From: an uncultured Ruminococcus sp.
GTDB lineage: Bacteria > Bacillota > Clostridia > Oscillospirales > Ruminococcaceae
DNA: 13,874 bases
NCBI GenBank assembly: GCA_946544695.1
Contig: CAMNMO010000030.1
Span: forward strand, 1-13,874
Reading direction: 5' to 3'
The number at the start of each line of letters is the position of its first letter. The stretch's first letter is position 1. Below, piece by piece: positions 1 through 8,144 of this stretch. The position numbers and the translations under genes were made by a program. A model generated the notes under the pieces. The model did no database searches, was not told the DNA's origin, and saw only the letters and a list, made by a program, of their open reading frames with translations.

Positions 1-1
1 G

Positions 2-400
2 AACCTGCCTGTCAACGAAAAGGTGACGGTGCTGACAGACGAGTTCGATGATGATGAACTGAAATGCCGTGCGGCGCTGATAGTCACCGATGACGGCACT
101 GAAAAGGCAGCAGGCATAATGCGCAAGCCGCTGATATACTTCGGCGGTGAGGGGGGATACGAGTTCGGTGAACGTGCTGACGATGCCGAAAAGCTTGCAG
201 AACTTCTGTGCGGCTATCTGGAGAACGGTGTGAGCATCAAGAAGGAACTGTCCCAAAAAGCGGACGAATATTTCGGCGCTGCCGAACTGGGCTGCCAAAG
301 GGAGATATATAACAGCATAATAACCTGGCTTTACGAAAACGGAGAGATAGACGGCTATGAGGATTTTGAGGTGGCAGACGGATATGACGATGAAGAATAG
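2..400 (+). CDS. Unrecognised acidic protein, C-terminal part only (5' end outside window)
   Basis: An open frame runs from the left edge (first full codon at base 2) to a TAG at 398-400, giving the last 132 residues of a longer protein. A GTG at 23 could serve as a start, but the frame stays open upstream of it and no good ribosome site precedes it, so I treat the gene as cut by the window edge. The product is very acidic, with DEFDDDE near the left end and DGYDDEE at the extreme C-terminus. It contains a glycine-rich stretch (YFGGEGGYEFGE) and has no signal peptide or membrane segment in the visible part. I do not recognise the family and assign no function. Its last 17 bases overlap the start of the downstream lipoprotein gene, so the two are probably co-transcribed and translationally coupled. 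Confidence 0.7.
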   Translation, partial: NLPVNEKVTVLTDEFDDDELKCRAALIVTDDGTEKAAGIMRKPLIYFGGEGGYEFGERADDAEKLAELLCGYLENGVSIKKELSQKADEYFGAAELGCQREIYNSIITWLYENGEIDGYEDFEVADGYDDEE

Positions 401-878
401 GCTTATCTGCGGCGTGCTGGCGGCAGCGCTGATGCTTGGAGGCTGCGGCAGCACAGACAGCACAGCTGATACCGCCGAAAGCACGGCGGCACAAATAAGC
501 GCATCACAGCTGCTTGACGGTATAGATGATACCCTGCTGGACGGCAAAATAAGCATGGGCGATGAAAAATTTGATGGCAACACCGATAAGTTCTATGGCG
601 TGGAACTGTCCCAAATAGAGGACGGCTGCATACTGTACAACACTGACGGTGGCAATGCTGATGAGATATCAGCGGTGAGATTCGCTGACGGTGTGGACGG
701 TGAGGACATCATGAAAGCTCGCCTTGATGACCGCAAAGCGACTTTCCGTGACTACAAGCCTGATGAACTGGAAAAGCTTGAAAAAGCAAAGGTGTTCAGC
801 GTCGGCGGGTTCGATATACTCATCATTTCCGACCGTGCAGGCGAATTTGAAGGCATGCTGAGGGAAAAGCTTGCCTGA
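384..878 (+). CDS. DUF4358-type lipoprotein
   Basis: A lipoprotein of about 164 residues, expected on the outer face of the cytoplasmic membrane. The N-terminus has a short basic region (MTMKNR), a hydrophobic stretch and a lipobox (LGGC) with the acylated Cys at residue 21, followed by a Ser/Thr/Ala-rich linker. The mature part matches my memory of the DUF4358 family of Clostridia: FYGVELSQIEDGCILY, a middle segment with AVRFADGVDGEDIMKARLDDR, then the K.TF.DY.PDELEKLEKAKVFSVGG.DILIISD ending. The family has no established activity. I chose ATG 384 because GAGGTGG at 368-374 lies at good spacing; ATG 390 is also possible. The longer frame from ATG 357 would put an odd hydrophilic extension before the signal peptide. 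The gene overlaps the 3' end of the preceding gene. No clear intrinsic terminator follows it. Confidence 0.82.
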   Translation: MTMKNRLICGVLAAALMLGGCGSTDSTADTAESTAAQISASQLLDGIDDTLLDGKISMGDEKFDGNTDKFYGVELSQIEDGCILYNTDGGNADEISAVRFADGVDGEDIMKARLDDRKATFRDYKPDELEKLEKAKVFSVGGFDILIISDRAGEFEGMLREKLA

Positions 879-918
879 TGCGCCCATTCGGGTGAGATAA
901 ATTTAGCGGATTTGTCAA

Positions 919-946
919 TTGAAATATCTGCACAATATGTTATAAT
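919..946 (+). promoter_or_regulatory. Probable sigma-A promoter of galE
   Basis: TTGAAA (919-924) and TATAAT (941-946) are separated by 16 bases, and the -10 box is preceded by TGT, giving an extended -10 (TGnTATAAT). The expected transcription start is near 953, leaving a leader of about 48 bases before the galE ATG. A TTGTCA at 912-917 is a closer hexamer match but sits 23 bases from the -10, which is too far. Confidence 0.7.
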
Positions 947-1000
947 GTTCTTGGTGCAGATGAGACGGTCTGCTGTTCAGAATGGTATGGAGGGATCTTT

Positions 1001-2011
1001 ATGTCAATGATACTTGTAACAGGCGGCGCAGGCTTTATAGGCAGCCACACTGTTGTTGAACTGCTCAATGCAGGATATGAAGTCGTTGTTATGGACAACT
1101 TCTCAAATTCAAAGCCAGAGGCACTTAACAGGATAAGGAAGATAACAGGCAAGGAGTTCGGCTTTTATGAGGCTGACATGCTTGACCTTGCTTCGATGGA
1201 GAAGATATTTGAGGAGAACAAGATAGATGCTGTGATACATTTCGCAGGTCTGAAGGCTGTGGGCGAAAGTGTTGAAAAGCCCGTGGAGTATTACCACAAC
1301 AACATCACAGGCACGCTGCTGCTGATACAGGCTATGCGCAATGCAGGCGTCAAGAAGATGGTGTTCTCGTCCTCTGCGACTGTTTACGGTCCTGTCAACA
1401 AGGCACCCTACACCGAGGATATGCCCACCTCTGCTACAAACCCCTACGGCTACACTAAGGTCATGATAGAACAGATACTGCGTGATGTATGCGTATCCGA
1501 TCCCGAATGGTCAGTATCGCTGCTGAGGTACTTCAACCCCATAGGCGCACATGAAAGCGGACTTATCGGTGAGGACCCCAACGGTATCCCCAACAACCTG
1601 CTGCCCTACATCTGTCAGGTGGCTGTGGGCAAGCTGGAAAGACTTGGTGTGTTCGGTGATGACTATGATACCCCCGACGGCACAGGCGTGCGTGACTATA
1701 TCCACGTTGTCGATCTGGCAAAGGGTCATCTGTGTGCGCTGAAATACGTGCTGGAGAACAAGGGCTGCGATGCTGTCAACCTGGGTACAGGCAAGGGTTC
1801 ATCGGTATACGATGTGCTGCACAGCTTCGAGAAGGCATGCGGCAGGAAACTGCCTTACAAGGTCATGCCCAGACGTGCGGGCGATATCGCCACCTGCTAT
1901 GCGAACCCCGATAAGGCTAAGAAGGTATTCGGCTGGGAAGCAAAGCTGACGCTGGACGAGATGACTGCAAGCAGCTGGAATTTCATCAAGAACAACCCTA
2001 ACGGTCTTTAA
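1001..2011 (+). CDS. galE: UDP-glucose 4-epimerase
   Basis: This is a short-chain dehydrogenase-type epimerase of 336 residues that interconverts UDP-glucose and UDP-galactose in the cytoplasm. It feeds galactose use (Leloir pathway) and supplies UDP-galactose for wall polysaccharides. Visible hallmarks are the NAD-binding Rossmann motif TGGAGFIGS (residues 7-15), the SSSATVYG segment with Ser124, and the catalytic YxxxK as Tyr149/Lys153 in NPYGYTK. These positions match the numbering of E. coli GalE (338 residues). Further support comes from LRYFNPIGAHESGLIGEDP, GVRDYIHVVDLA and NLGTGKGSSV. Start ATG 1001 has GGAGGGA at 989-995 six bases upstream; ATG 1007 is a less likely alternative. The gene is single, with its own promoter and a downstream terminator. 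No other galactose gene is visible, which suggests a general sugar-nucleotide role. Specificity for UDP-GlcNAc as well cannot be excluded. Confidence 0.96.
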   Translation: MSMILVTGGAGFIGSHTVVELLNAGYEVVVMDNFSNSKPEALNRIRKITGKEFGFYEADMLDLASMEKIFEENKIDAVIHFAGLKAVGESVEKPVEYYHNNITGTLLLIQAMRNAGVKKMVFSSSATVYGPVNKAPYTEDMPTSATNPYGYTKVMIEQILRDVCVSDPEWSVSLLRYFNPIGAHESGLIGEDPNGIPNNLLPYICQVAVGKLERLGVFGDDYDTPDGTGVRDYIHVVDLAKGHLCALKYVLENKGCDAVNLGTGKGSSVYDVLHSFEKACGRKLPYKVMPRRAGDIATCYANPDKAKKVFGWEAKLTLDEMTASSWNFIKNNPNGL

Positions 2012-2045
2012 TAATATCATATAGTTATCCCGCTGACACCCCATA

Positions 2046-2087
2046 ATAAACGAAACTATAACGGAACTTGAAATAGTTGGCGTTTAT
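2046..2087. repeat. AT-rich imperfect inverted repeat (hairpin) downstream of galE
   Basis: ATAAACG (2046-2052) pairs with CGTTTAT (2081-2087) and AACTAT (2054-2059) pairs with ATAGTT (2073-2078). They are separated by a one-base/two-base internal loop and enclose a 13-base loop. It lies 35 bases after the galE stop and has no T-run directly after it, so it is not a normal intrinsic terminator. It could be a 3' mRNA stabilising structure, part of a small RNA, or the remains of a small inverted-repeat element. Confidence 0.45.
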
Positions 2088-2146
2088 CTTTCATTAATAT
2101 AAGCTTTTTGATGATGTGCCAAAGGGATACTCATAAAAAACAACAG

Positions 2147-2178
2147 AGTGCGCTCGTATCATGCGGGCGCACTTTTTT
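2147..2178 (+). terminator. Intrinsic terminator, plus strand (galE)
   Basis: AGTGCGCTCG (2147-2156) pairs with CGGGCGCACT (2164-2173) as a 10-bp stem with one G-T pair around a seven-base loop. It is followed at once by T2173-T2178. It lies about 135 bases after the galE stop, so the galE transcript would include the hairpin at 2046-2087. An A-run at 2136-2141 on the other side means it may also act weakly on the minus strand. Confidence 0.85.
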
Positions 2179-2184
2179 CATCAC

Positions 2185-2220
2185 AAAAACAGCCCCGAAG
2201 CATTTACTGCCTCGGGGCTG
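2185..2220 (-). terminator. Intrinsic terminator, minus strand (S8 protease gene)
   Basis: CAGCCCCGA (2190-2198) pairs with TCGGGGCTG (2212-2220) as a 9-bp GC-rich stem, extendable past a mismatch. Read on the minus strand it is followed by five T's (A2185-A2189 on plus). It begins about 30 bases after the stop codon of the protease gene and sits back to back with the galE terminator. Confidence 0.88.
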
Positions 2221-2250
2221 AATGATATTTTTAGCTGTCAGGTGAGGTCA

Positions 2251-5200
2251 TCAGAAATCCTTGATGCCCTTTACCTTTGCTGCCATTTTTGAGATATCGG
2301 TAACATTTACTGCACCGTCCTCAGTTACGTCAGCGACCTTTGCAGGGTAGTCCTCAAGTTCCTTGATGCCCTTGATGTGTGCCGCAGTCTTGGAAAGGTC
2401 GGTAACATCTATCTTGCCGTCGCCGTTGACATCGCCCATCTGATAGAGGTAGATATCAAAACTCTTGTCCTCATCATCGGTGGCAAACTCTATGGTCCTG
2501 GGCACATAGCCTTCGCTTGTAAGGTTGATGGTGAGTGCAGCAGGTTCATCGGTTATAAAAGTGAGGTCCATGAACTGGGGTGCTAACCTTGATGAGAACA
2601 GGAATTCTCCGTCAGCCAGCACTTCCATATCCATCTTGTACATATCTTTTATCCTGATAGTCATAGCGTTTGTGAATATGGTATCACTTTCTGTGGATAC
2701 ACGGTAGCGGATCTGAGTGTCGTTAGTCTCAAACTCGGCAGTCTCAGTTTCGTCTAAGTCTCTCCATTCGCCGCTGTAAAAATCGCATATCTCCCAACCC
2801 TGTTCGGTGATCTCGCCGTCGTAGATGATCTCGGGAGTGAAGTCAGGCATTATCTGTTCACCGACAGCCCTTGTGCATGTAGAAGGTATGGCAGCTACTG
2901 TGGGCTTGTCCTGATAGTAGGTTATCATATTGTAGCCACGGTCTGTTACAGTTATGCTGTAATCAGTCAGATCAGTGATATCATAGGAGAATGTGAAACT
3001 GTTGTTTTCGTCCTGCTCGCAGGGGATAACATCTAAGAAATCGTAACTGTTTGCATATTCATCGCCGCAATCCTTGCCTGAGACATACTCGTCCAGTTTT
3101 ATGGAAGCAGTATGTTTGCTGTATTTGCCGAAACCGCCGTCTTCATCGGGTTCACCTTCGTCTTCGTCTTCCATTGCTCCATGCACAGGGTCAAGGTTAT
3201 GCAGCACATCATTTATGGCTGTCAGCGGAACACCGCCATTGTTTTCCGAGCCTTTCAGTCCGCCGAAACCGTTGCCTATGATGTAAACACCTTCAAGTCT
3301 TTCATCACTTGCAGTGATGGTCAGTATCTTTCTGCCGTCCTCTTCGGTTATCCTGACATCATCAAGCTTGGGTGCGGTGGTGTCAACATTAAAGCTGAAT
3401 TCTATTGACTGAGGTCTTTCATCAGCACCGTCAGCATAGATGCGGGCTGTGATGACAGCTTTATATGTGCCTTCATCGAAAATAGAATTGTTCATCGCAA
3501 AGACGGATGATGTCCATGCTGACAAAGCATCCATAGGCATCGTGGAATTGGGTTCAAGCAGATTGCCTTCTTCGTCATAGATCTTCATTTCGTAGATGTA
3601 TGCATCACGGTAAGGTGTGACCATATAGCTGAAATCGTCAAAAAGAAAATCGTAGTTCGGTGATATCACATATTCATGATGAGTTGCGTCATAATACGTC
3701 TGCCCGTACTTTTCAAAATCATCATCTTCAGTGAGTGCCAGCTCATTTCTTACAAGCTCTGCGATAGATGCAGAAGTGGGTATATTGTAGCCTGCGATGA
3801 ATGATGATAAATAATTACTCATCGAAAAATGATCTTGTGCATTTGCAGTCAAGTCGTCCTGACCGAAGATAGGCACGCCGAGCCAGTCGCCGTGGAAACC
3901 AATTATCGGTACGGAGATATCACAGCAGTTTTCCGAACCCTTCAGAGAAAGGAAACCTTCGATGAACCAGCCGTATTTGAAGGTCTCTTCGATCTCACGG
4001 CACTGTTTTGCATCAAGGTCAACAGTAACGGTAACAGTCTTTTCGGACTGTGCGGGTATGGTCAGCAGATCATCTGAGAATGAGTGTTCTTCATTCAGTG
4101 AAGCAGGGATATTGCCGGGCACATTTCTTCCGAAGTAATCGTCATATATGGCACTGTTGGTGGTCAGCGCAAGTTCTGACTTGTCGAATGTAACATCATT
4201 TTCGCTGAGGTTTTCCAGCGTGATATCGAACGAGAACTTGTCGCCTATATTATCGCCCAGTTCAACAGCAGCCTTGCCGTCTGTGCCAAGCATAAGTACA
4301 TTGTCGTTGCATACAGCAGCCATATTCACAAGGCCTGCGCCCTGTCTTCTGGGACTCTGTAAAATGCCTTTGTCAGCTTCGAGCGGAACAGCAGAATCCA
4401 TCAGCACGTTCTTTATCAGGCGTGTTCTTGCTTCGCCTCTTCTGTTCAGCGAATTTGCTGTCAGGTACTGGTTTGTCAGTGCGGCACAGCCTGCAATAAA
4501 AGGCGAAGCCATCGAGGTACCGCTCATTTCTTCAAAACCGTTGTAAGAAGCGGAGAACATCTGCATGCCTATACCTGTTATCTCGGGCTTGAGTTCGAGA
4601 GTCTGGGGGATACCTATCGAGGAGAACGGTGCAGTACCTGCACTGTTGGCGGGTTCATACACCAAGTCGCTGAAATCCAGTGTTTTCTCCTTTGCGTTGA
4701 GGAGGATCTCAGCGTCCTCTGCACTTATGCCCAGCAGGTAAATGGACTCATAATAGTCTACGAACATCATTTCGGGTTCAGTGTCGCTGTATAATATGGC
4801 ACCCTCTGCCCCTGCATCGATTATATCGGAGATGATGCTGTCAGGATTATCCTCGGGGCTGATGTAATACATTGCCAGCTTGCCTTTAACACCGAGTTTT
4901 CTCATTTCATCTGCCGAAAGACCTGTGCAGTCAACATAATCTATCTTATCGCTGATAGATTTGGCAGAAAACTCAATATACTTTATTTTGCTGTCACCGC
5001 ATTTTACAAAGCAATCCAAATAATTGCTTGAATAGCCCGCAGCGATGGAGAAAGCGCCCTTTGTCGATGAGGGTGCGCCGACCAAGCATGCATCTACGTT
5101 CTCTGGAGGAACAAACATCTCGCCATCATTGCCTACTGCTGCACACACGAGAACACCTGCATTGTCGGTATATTCTATGACCTCACGGTACATCTCGGTG

Positions 5201-6207
5201 TTTTCGGGTGCCTGACCTGATGAACCGAAGCTGAGGTTTATGACATCAGCGCCCAGCTTGACAGAATCTTCGATAGCAGCCATAGCTGCGGCATCATCGA
5301 TGGCGGGACCCATCATATCGTCTACCATCGAATAATCGGCGCAGCTGAAGAACAGCAGCTGTGCATCAGGTGCCACACCCTGAAGTTTAGCATCATTTTC
5401 GTATTCTGTGTCGCCCGTTACACGGTTGCCCGCTGCGATACCCGAAACGTGCGTACCGTGATAGAAGGTGCTGTCATCATTTTCTACGGTATAGATGTCG
5501 GGTGCTGAATCGGAGTAAGCCGCTGCAAAAGGCACCTTGTTGCTTCGGTAAGCCTTGTCAGGGTCGATATCACGGTTAAGCCCCAGTTCTTTGGCTACGT
5601 GTTCAACATCTTTCTTTGTGATCTTCACCTTGACATCGTCAGACATGGGTGCGAACATCTCGTGGGCAGTATTAAGTTCGGTGTCGATAACTGCGATCAC
5701 CTGTCCTTCACCTGTGTAGCCCGAGTCGTTTTCCTGTATCTGATAGATATTTGCTGCTTCACATGCATTGTTCATCGTAGGCACCATCTTCTTCTCGGAG
5801 ATGATGACATTCTCTACATCTCTGAATGCCTCCACATCGTCAGCCAGTCCTGCGGGGATAGTGCAGGCAAAGCCGTTGAAAACCGAGTCGTAGGTGAAGT
5901 CAAGTTCAGCATCGGGACATATCCTGAGGATATCGTCGAATACGCTGATCCGCTTGTTCTTCATCTGTTCTGCAAGACAGCGTGCGTCCGAACTTTCGAG
6001 ATAATCAACGCCCTGTGCGTTGTCAGTGTGTGAAAGCAGCGGTTCGCCGTAAAGCTGTACGATGACACGAATGAATTCGTCATCTTCGCAGCTGTTCAGC
6101 AGCTGTTCGTTTTGTATGGCGGCACTTGCAGGTGCAGCAGTGTAAATACTCATCGCTGCGGCTGAAAGCAGTGCTGCCAGTCGTTTGGGTCGTGTTTGTT
6201 TTTTCAT
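2251..6207 (-). CDS. Secreted subtilisin-like (S8) serine protease with PA insert, Fn3-like domain and C-terminal dockerin
   Basis: A 1318-residue secreted endopeptidase of the cell-envelope-proteinase (lactocepin/C5a peptidase-like) type. Residues 1-30 form a signal peptide (KKQTRPKR, hydrophobic core, APASAA). About 45-140 resembles an I9-type inhibitory propeptide. The catalytic triad is Asp175 (VIDTE), His250 (HGTHVSG) and Ser565 (GTSMASP), with oxyanion Asn360 in AAVGND. A PA-like insert lies at about 408-528. An Fn3_5-like domain follows at about 644-778, with ISVPIIGFHGDW near its end. Beta-rich segments and an acidic loop (near 1013-1024) come next. The last 61 residues are a dockerin with two calcium loops (DVNGDGKIDVTD, DVTEDGAVNVTD). 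No LPxTG anchor exists, so cohesin binding may hold the enzyme at the surface. I chose ATG 6207 because AAGGAG precedes it and the signal peptide begins there; an in-frame ATG at 6258 lies at about the predicted transcription start. The residue after the catalytic Asp-Thr is Glu instead of the usual Gly. Substrate is unknown. Confidence 0.93.
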   Translation of the reverse strand: MKKQTRPKRLAALLSAAAMSIYTAAPASAAIQNEQLLNSCEDDEFIRVIVQLYGEPLLSHTDNAQGVDYLESSDARCLAEQMKNKRISVFDDILRICPDAELDFTYDSVFNGFACTIPAGLADDVEAFRDVENVIISEKKMVPTMNNACEAANIYQIQENDSGYTGEGQVIAVIDTELNTAHEMFAPMSDDVKVKITKKDVEHVAKELGLNRDIDPDKAYRSNKVPFAAAYSDSAPDIYTVENDDSTFYHGTHVSGIAAGNRVTGDTEYENDAKLQGVAPDAQLLFFSCADYSMVDDMMGPAIDDAAAMAAIEDSVKLGADVINLSFGSSGQAPENTEMYREVIEYTDNAGVLVCAAVGNDGEMFVPPENVDACLVGAPSSTKGAFSIAAGYSSNYLDCFVKCGDSKIKYIEFSAKSISDKIDYVDCTGLSADEMRKLGVKGKLAMYYISPEDNPDSIISDIIDAGAEGAILYSDTEPEMMFVDYYESIYLLGISAEDAEILLNAKEKTLDFSDLVYEPANSAGTAPFSSIGIPQTLELKPEITGIGMQMFSASYNGFEEMSGTSMASPFIAGCAALTNQYLTANSLNRRGEARTRLIKNVLMDSAVPLEADKGILQSPRRQGAGLVNMAAVCNDNVLMLGTDGKAAVELGDNIGDKFSFDITLENLSENDVTFDKSELALTTNSAIYDDYFGRNVPGNIPASLNEEHSFSDDLLTIPAQSEKTVTVTVDLDAKQCREIEETFKYGWFIEGFLSLKGSENCCDISVPIIGFHGDWLGVPIFGQDDLTANAQDHFSMSNYLSSFIAGYNIPTSASIAELVRNELALTEDDDFEKYGQTYYDATHHEYVISPNYDFLFDDFSYMVTPYRDAYIYEMKIYDEEGNLLEPNSTMPMDALSAWTSSVFAMNNSIFDEGTYKAVITARIYADGADERPQSIEFSFNVDTTAPKLDDVRITEEDGRKILTITASDERLEGVYIIGNGFGGLKGSENNGGVPLTAINDVLHNLDPVHGAMEDEDEGEPDEDGGFGKYSKHTASIKLDEYVSGKDCGDEYANSYDFLDVIPCEQDENNSFTFSYDITDLTDYSITVTDRGYNMITYYQDKPTVAAIPSTCTRAVGEQIMPDFTPEIIYDGEITEQGWEICDFYSGEWRDLDETETAEFETNDTQIRYRVSTESDTIFTNAMTIRIKDMYKMDMEVLADGEFLFSSRLAPQFMDLTFITDEPAALTINLTSEGYVPRTIEFATDDEDKSFDIYLYQMGDVNGDGKIDVTDLSKTAAHIKGIKELEDYPAKVADVTEDGAVNVTDISKMAAKVKGIKDF

Positions 6208-6262
6208 GTTTGCTCCTTCCTCTCTTTTGCCATTATATTTAGGCAACAAATTATACACAAAT

Positions 6263-6291
6263 ATTATACAACAAACCTTATATTATGTCAA
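6263..6291 (-). promoter_or_regulatory. Perfect consensus sigma-A promoter of the S8 protease gene
   Basis: On the minus strand TTGACA (plus 6286-6291) and TATAAT (plus 6263-6268) are separated by exactly 17 bases, matching the housekeeping consensus at every position. The expected start is near 6256, which gives a leader of about 49 bases to the ATG at 6207. A second TTGACA lies 22 bases further upstream (6308-6313) but lacks a matching -10 box of its own. Confidence 0.88.
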
Positions 6292-6421
6292 TGGTGAAAA
6301 ATGGCTCTGTCAATAAACCGCAATAATCGGTAAGTGAAGCGATCACAGACGATACTGCGCATACATCGGCGAGCTTATGCATATATACTAAACGGCATCT
6401 GTTTTAGGAGGAGGCAACGGT

Positions 6422-8095
6422 ATGAAAAAGCAGGGTTTTCTGAAGGGAAGCGCCATATTAGTGGGCATGGTGGTGATAACAAAGGGGCTGGGGCTGGTCT
6501 ACAAAGTGCCGCTGGCGAACATACTGGGCGGAACCGGAATGGGGTATTTCTCAGCGGCATTTTCTATGTTTACACCAATATTTGCGTTGGCAGTATCAGG
6601 CATACCCTCTGCGATGGCACGGCTGGCTGCGGAAAATGCAGCGCTTGGAAGGTATGCTGACCTGAGACGTCAGCGGCGTGTGGCGATGGCGGTGTATTCG
6701 CTGACAGGTCTGGCAGCCTGCGGCTGTGTCATGCTGCCTGTACTGCTTGGCGCAGCGGGCACTGAGGTGAGATGGTCGCTGATATGCCTTGCGCCCTCGG
6801 TGGTGTTTTGCAGCATCATGAATGTTGAGCGTGGCTATCACGAAGGTCTTGGCAACATGCTGCCCACAGCATTATCCGAGATAGCCGAGACGGTATTCAA
6901 GCTGATACTGGGGCTTGGGCTGGCACTGTATGTGCAGCGGTATGCGGCGGACAGCTTTGCTGCATGCGGCAAGGTGTTCGGTGCGGCATGCAGGGATATA
7001 TCACAGGCGCAGCAGGCAGCGCTGCCATTTGTGGCGGCAGGTGCGGTGCTGGGTTCAACGCTGGCATCGGGGATAGCCTGTGCGGGGCTGCTGACAGTCA
7101 TGCGGATAAAGGGCGATGGTGTCACAAAGACCATGCTTGCAGCCGACCCTGTTACGGAAAGCAGGCGCAGGCACGCAAGGACGCTGCTGGGGCTGTCGGG
7201 GTCGATAGCGATGGCGGCTGTGGTAACAACACTTACAGGCATGCTGGACATGCTGACAGTCAGCCCATGCCTGCGTGCAGCTATGGAAAGGGCACCGCAG
7301 GATTTTACACAGTATGACAGCATAGCCAAAAATGAACTGCCGAATTTTCTCTATGGTTCCTATGAGGGTCTGGCTGTGATGCTTTACGGGCTTGTGCCCA
7401 CACTGACAGCCATGCTTGGCAAAAGTGCGCTTGCACCGCTGACAGACAGCATAGCACGTGGTGATAAAAATGCGGCAGGCGGATATCTGCGAAGGCTGCT
7501 GATGCTGTCGGCGGGGGCAGCCATACCCTGCGGGCTGGGCATAACTGTTCTTTCGGGGGAGATACTTTCGGCACTGTTCGGCACAAGGCAGCTGGAATGC
7601 CTTGCGGCGCAGGCACCGCTGGCGATACTGGGGCTGTCGGTGATATTCTTCGGCATGGCGCTGCCTTGTTTTACTGTGATACAGGCACTTGGCAGACCAT
7701 CAAAGGTCACGGTGATGATGCTGATAAGCGGCGTCATAAAGCTGTTGCTGAACCTTGCGCTGATACCTTTCTGGGGACTGAACGGTGCGGCAGCGGCAGA
7801 ACTTATCAGCTGTGTTTACGTATGTGCTGCATCTCTCAGGGAGACAGTAAGGCTTTCGGGGTGCAGGGTCAGTCTTACAAAGACCTACATAAAGCCCGCC
7901 TACGCAGGCATGATGTGTGCGGCGGCAGCCAGGATAAGCTGTGACATAATGGAAAAGCTTGGTGCGCAGGACAGACTTTCGGCTGTCGGGGCAGTTGCCT
8001 GCGGCGGCGGCATGTATATGCTTACGATGTACCTTCTCAGCGAAGATATGGGTGGTCTGCTTCGTGGCATTTTCCCGGGAAAAGCGCAGTGCTGA
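6422..8095 (+). CDS. SpoVB/MurJ-type lipid-linked oligosaccharide flippase (MOP superfamily)
   Basis: A polytopic membrane protein of 557 residues in the SpoVB/polysaccharide-biosynthesis branch of the MOP (MATE/MurJ/Wzx) superfamily. Such proteins flip lipid-linked precursors such as lipid II or undecaprenyl-linked glycans across the membrane. The N-terminus FLKGSAILVGMVVITKGLG followed by VPLANILGG.GMGYFSAAF is the characteristic SpoVB-like start, and GIPSAMARLAAE follows. About a dozen or more hydrophobic spans run through the sequence, with late segments PCFTVIQALGRPSKV and GLNGAAAAELISC typical of the family. Start ATG 6422 has a strong AGGAGGAGG (6406-6414) seven bases upstream. I see no convincing promoter in 6292-6421, although TATACT at 6384 is a possible -10. 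Despite the SpoVB resemblance, nothing here shows sporulation; a general wall-precursor or polysaccharide role is equally likely. The coding sequence is richer in G+C and alanine than its neighbours. Confidence 0.88.
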   Translation: MKKQGFLKGSAILVGMVVITKGLGLVYKVPLANILGGTGMGYFSAAFSMFTPIFALAVSGIPSAMARLAAENAALGRYADLRRQRRVAMAVYSLTGLAACGCVMLPVLLGAAGTEVRWSLICLAPSVVFCSIMNVERGYHEGLGNMLPTALSEIAETVFKLILGLGLALYVQRYAADSFAACGKVFGAACRDISQAQQAALPFVAAGAVLGSTLASGIACAGLLTVMRIKGDGVTKTMLAADPVTESRRRHARTLLGLSGSIAMAAVVTTLTGMLDMLTVSPCLRAAMERAPQDFTQYDSIAKNELPNFLYGSYEGLAVMLYGLVPTLTAMLGKSALAPLTDSIARGDKNAAGGYLRRLLMLSAGAAIPCGLGITVLSGEILSALFGTRQLECLAAQAPLAILGLSVIFFGMALPCFTVIQALGRPSKVTVMMLISGVIKLLLNLALIPFWGLNGAAAAELISCVYVCAASLRETVRLSGCRVSLTKTYIKPAYAGMMCAAAARISCDIMEKLGAQDRLSAVGAVACGGGMYMLTMYLLSEDMGGLLRGIFPGKAQC

Positions 8096-8102
8096 AATAA
8101 AA

Positions 8103-8138
8103 AAAGACACTCTGCCGTCCTGCGGCAGAAGTGTCTTT
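8103..8138. terminator. Bidirectional intrinsic terminator between convergent genes
   Basis: AAAGACACTCTGCCG (8103-8117) pairs with CGGCAG, a bulged A and AGTGTCTTT (8123-8138), a stem of about 15 bp with a five-base loop. A-rich sequence on the left (8096-8105) and T's on the right serve termination in both directions. It lies between the stops of the flippase gene (8095) and the VTT gene (8145). Confidence 0.85.
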
Positions 8139-8144
8139 ATGATA

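Noticed and set aside
2060..2103. Possible promoter (TTGAAA ... TATAAG) for a small RNA after galE
   Set aside because: The boxes are 24 bases apart, too far for a functional sigma-A promoter.
2377..6033. Several plus-strand open frames of 60-144 codons inside the S8 protease gene
   Set aside because: They are antisense to a well-supported 1318-residue protein, lack convincing ribosome sites and show no recognisable domains.
6357..6421. Promoter for the flippase gene with TATACT at 6384
   Set aside because: No acceptable -35 box lies at 15-19 bases; left as a note rather than a feature.
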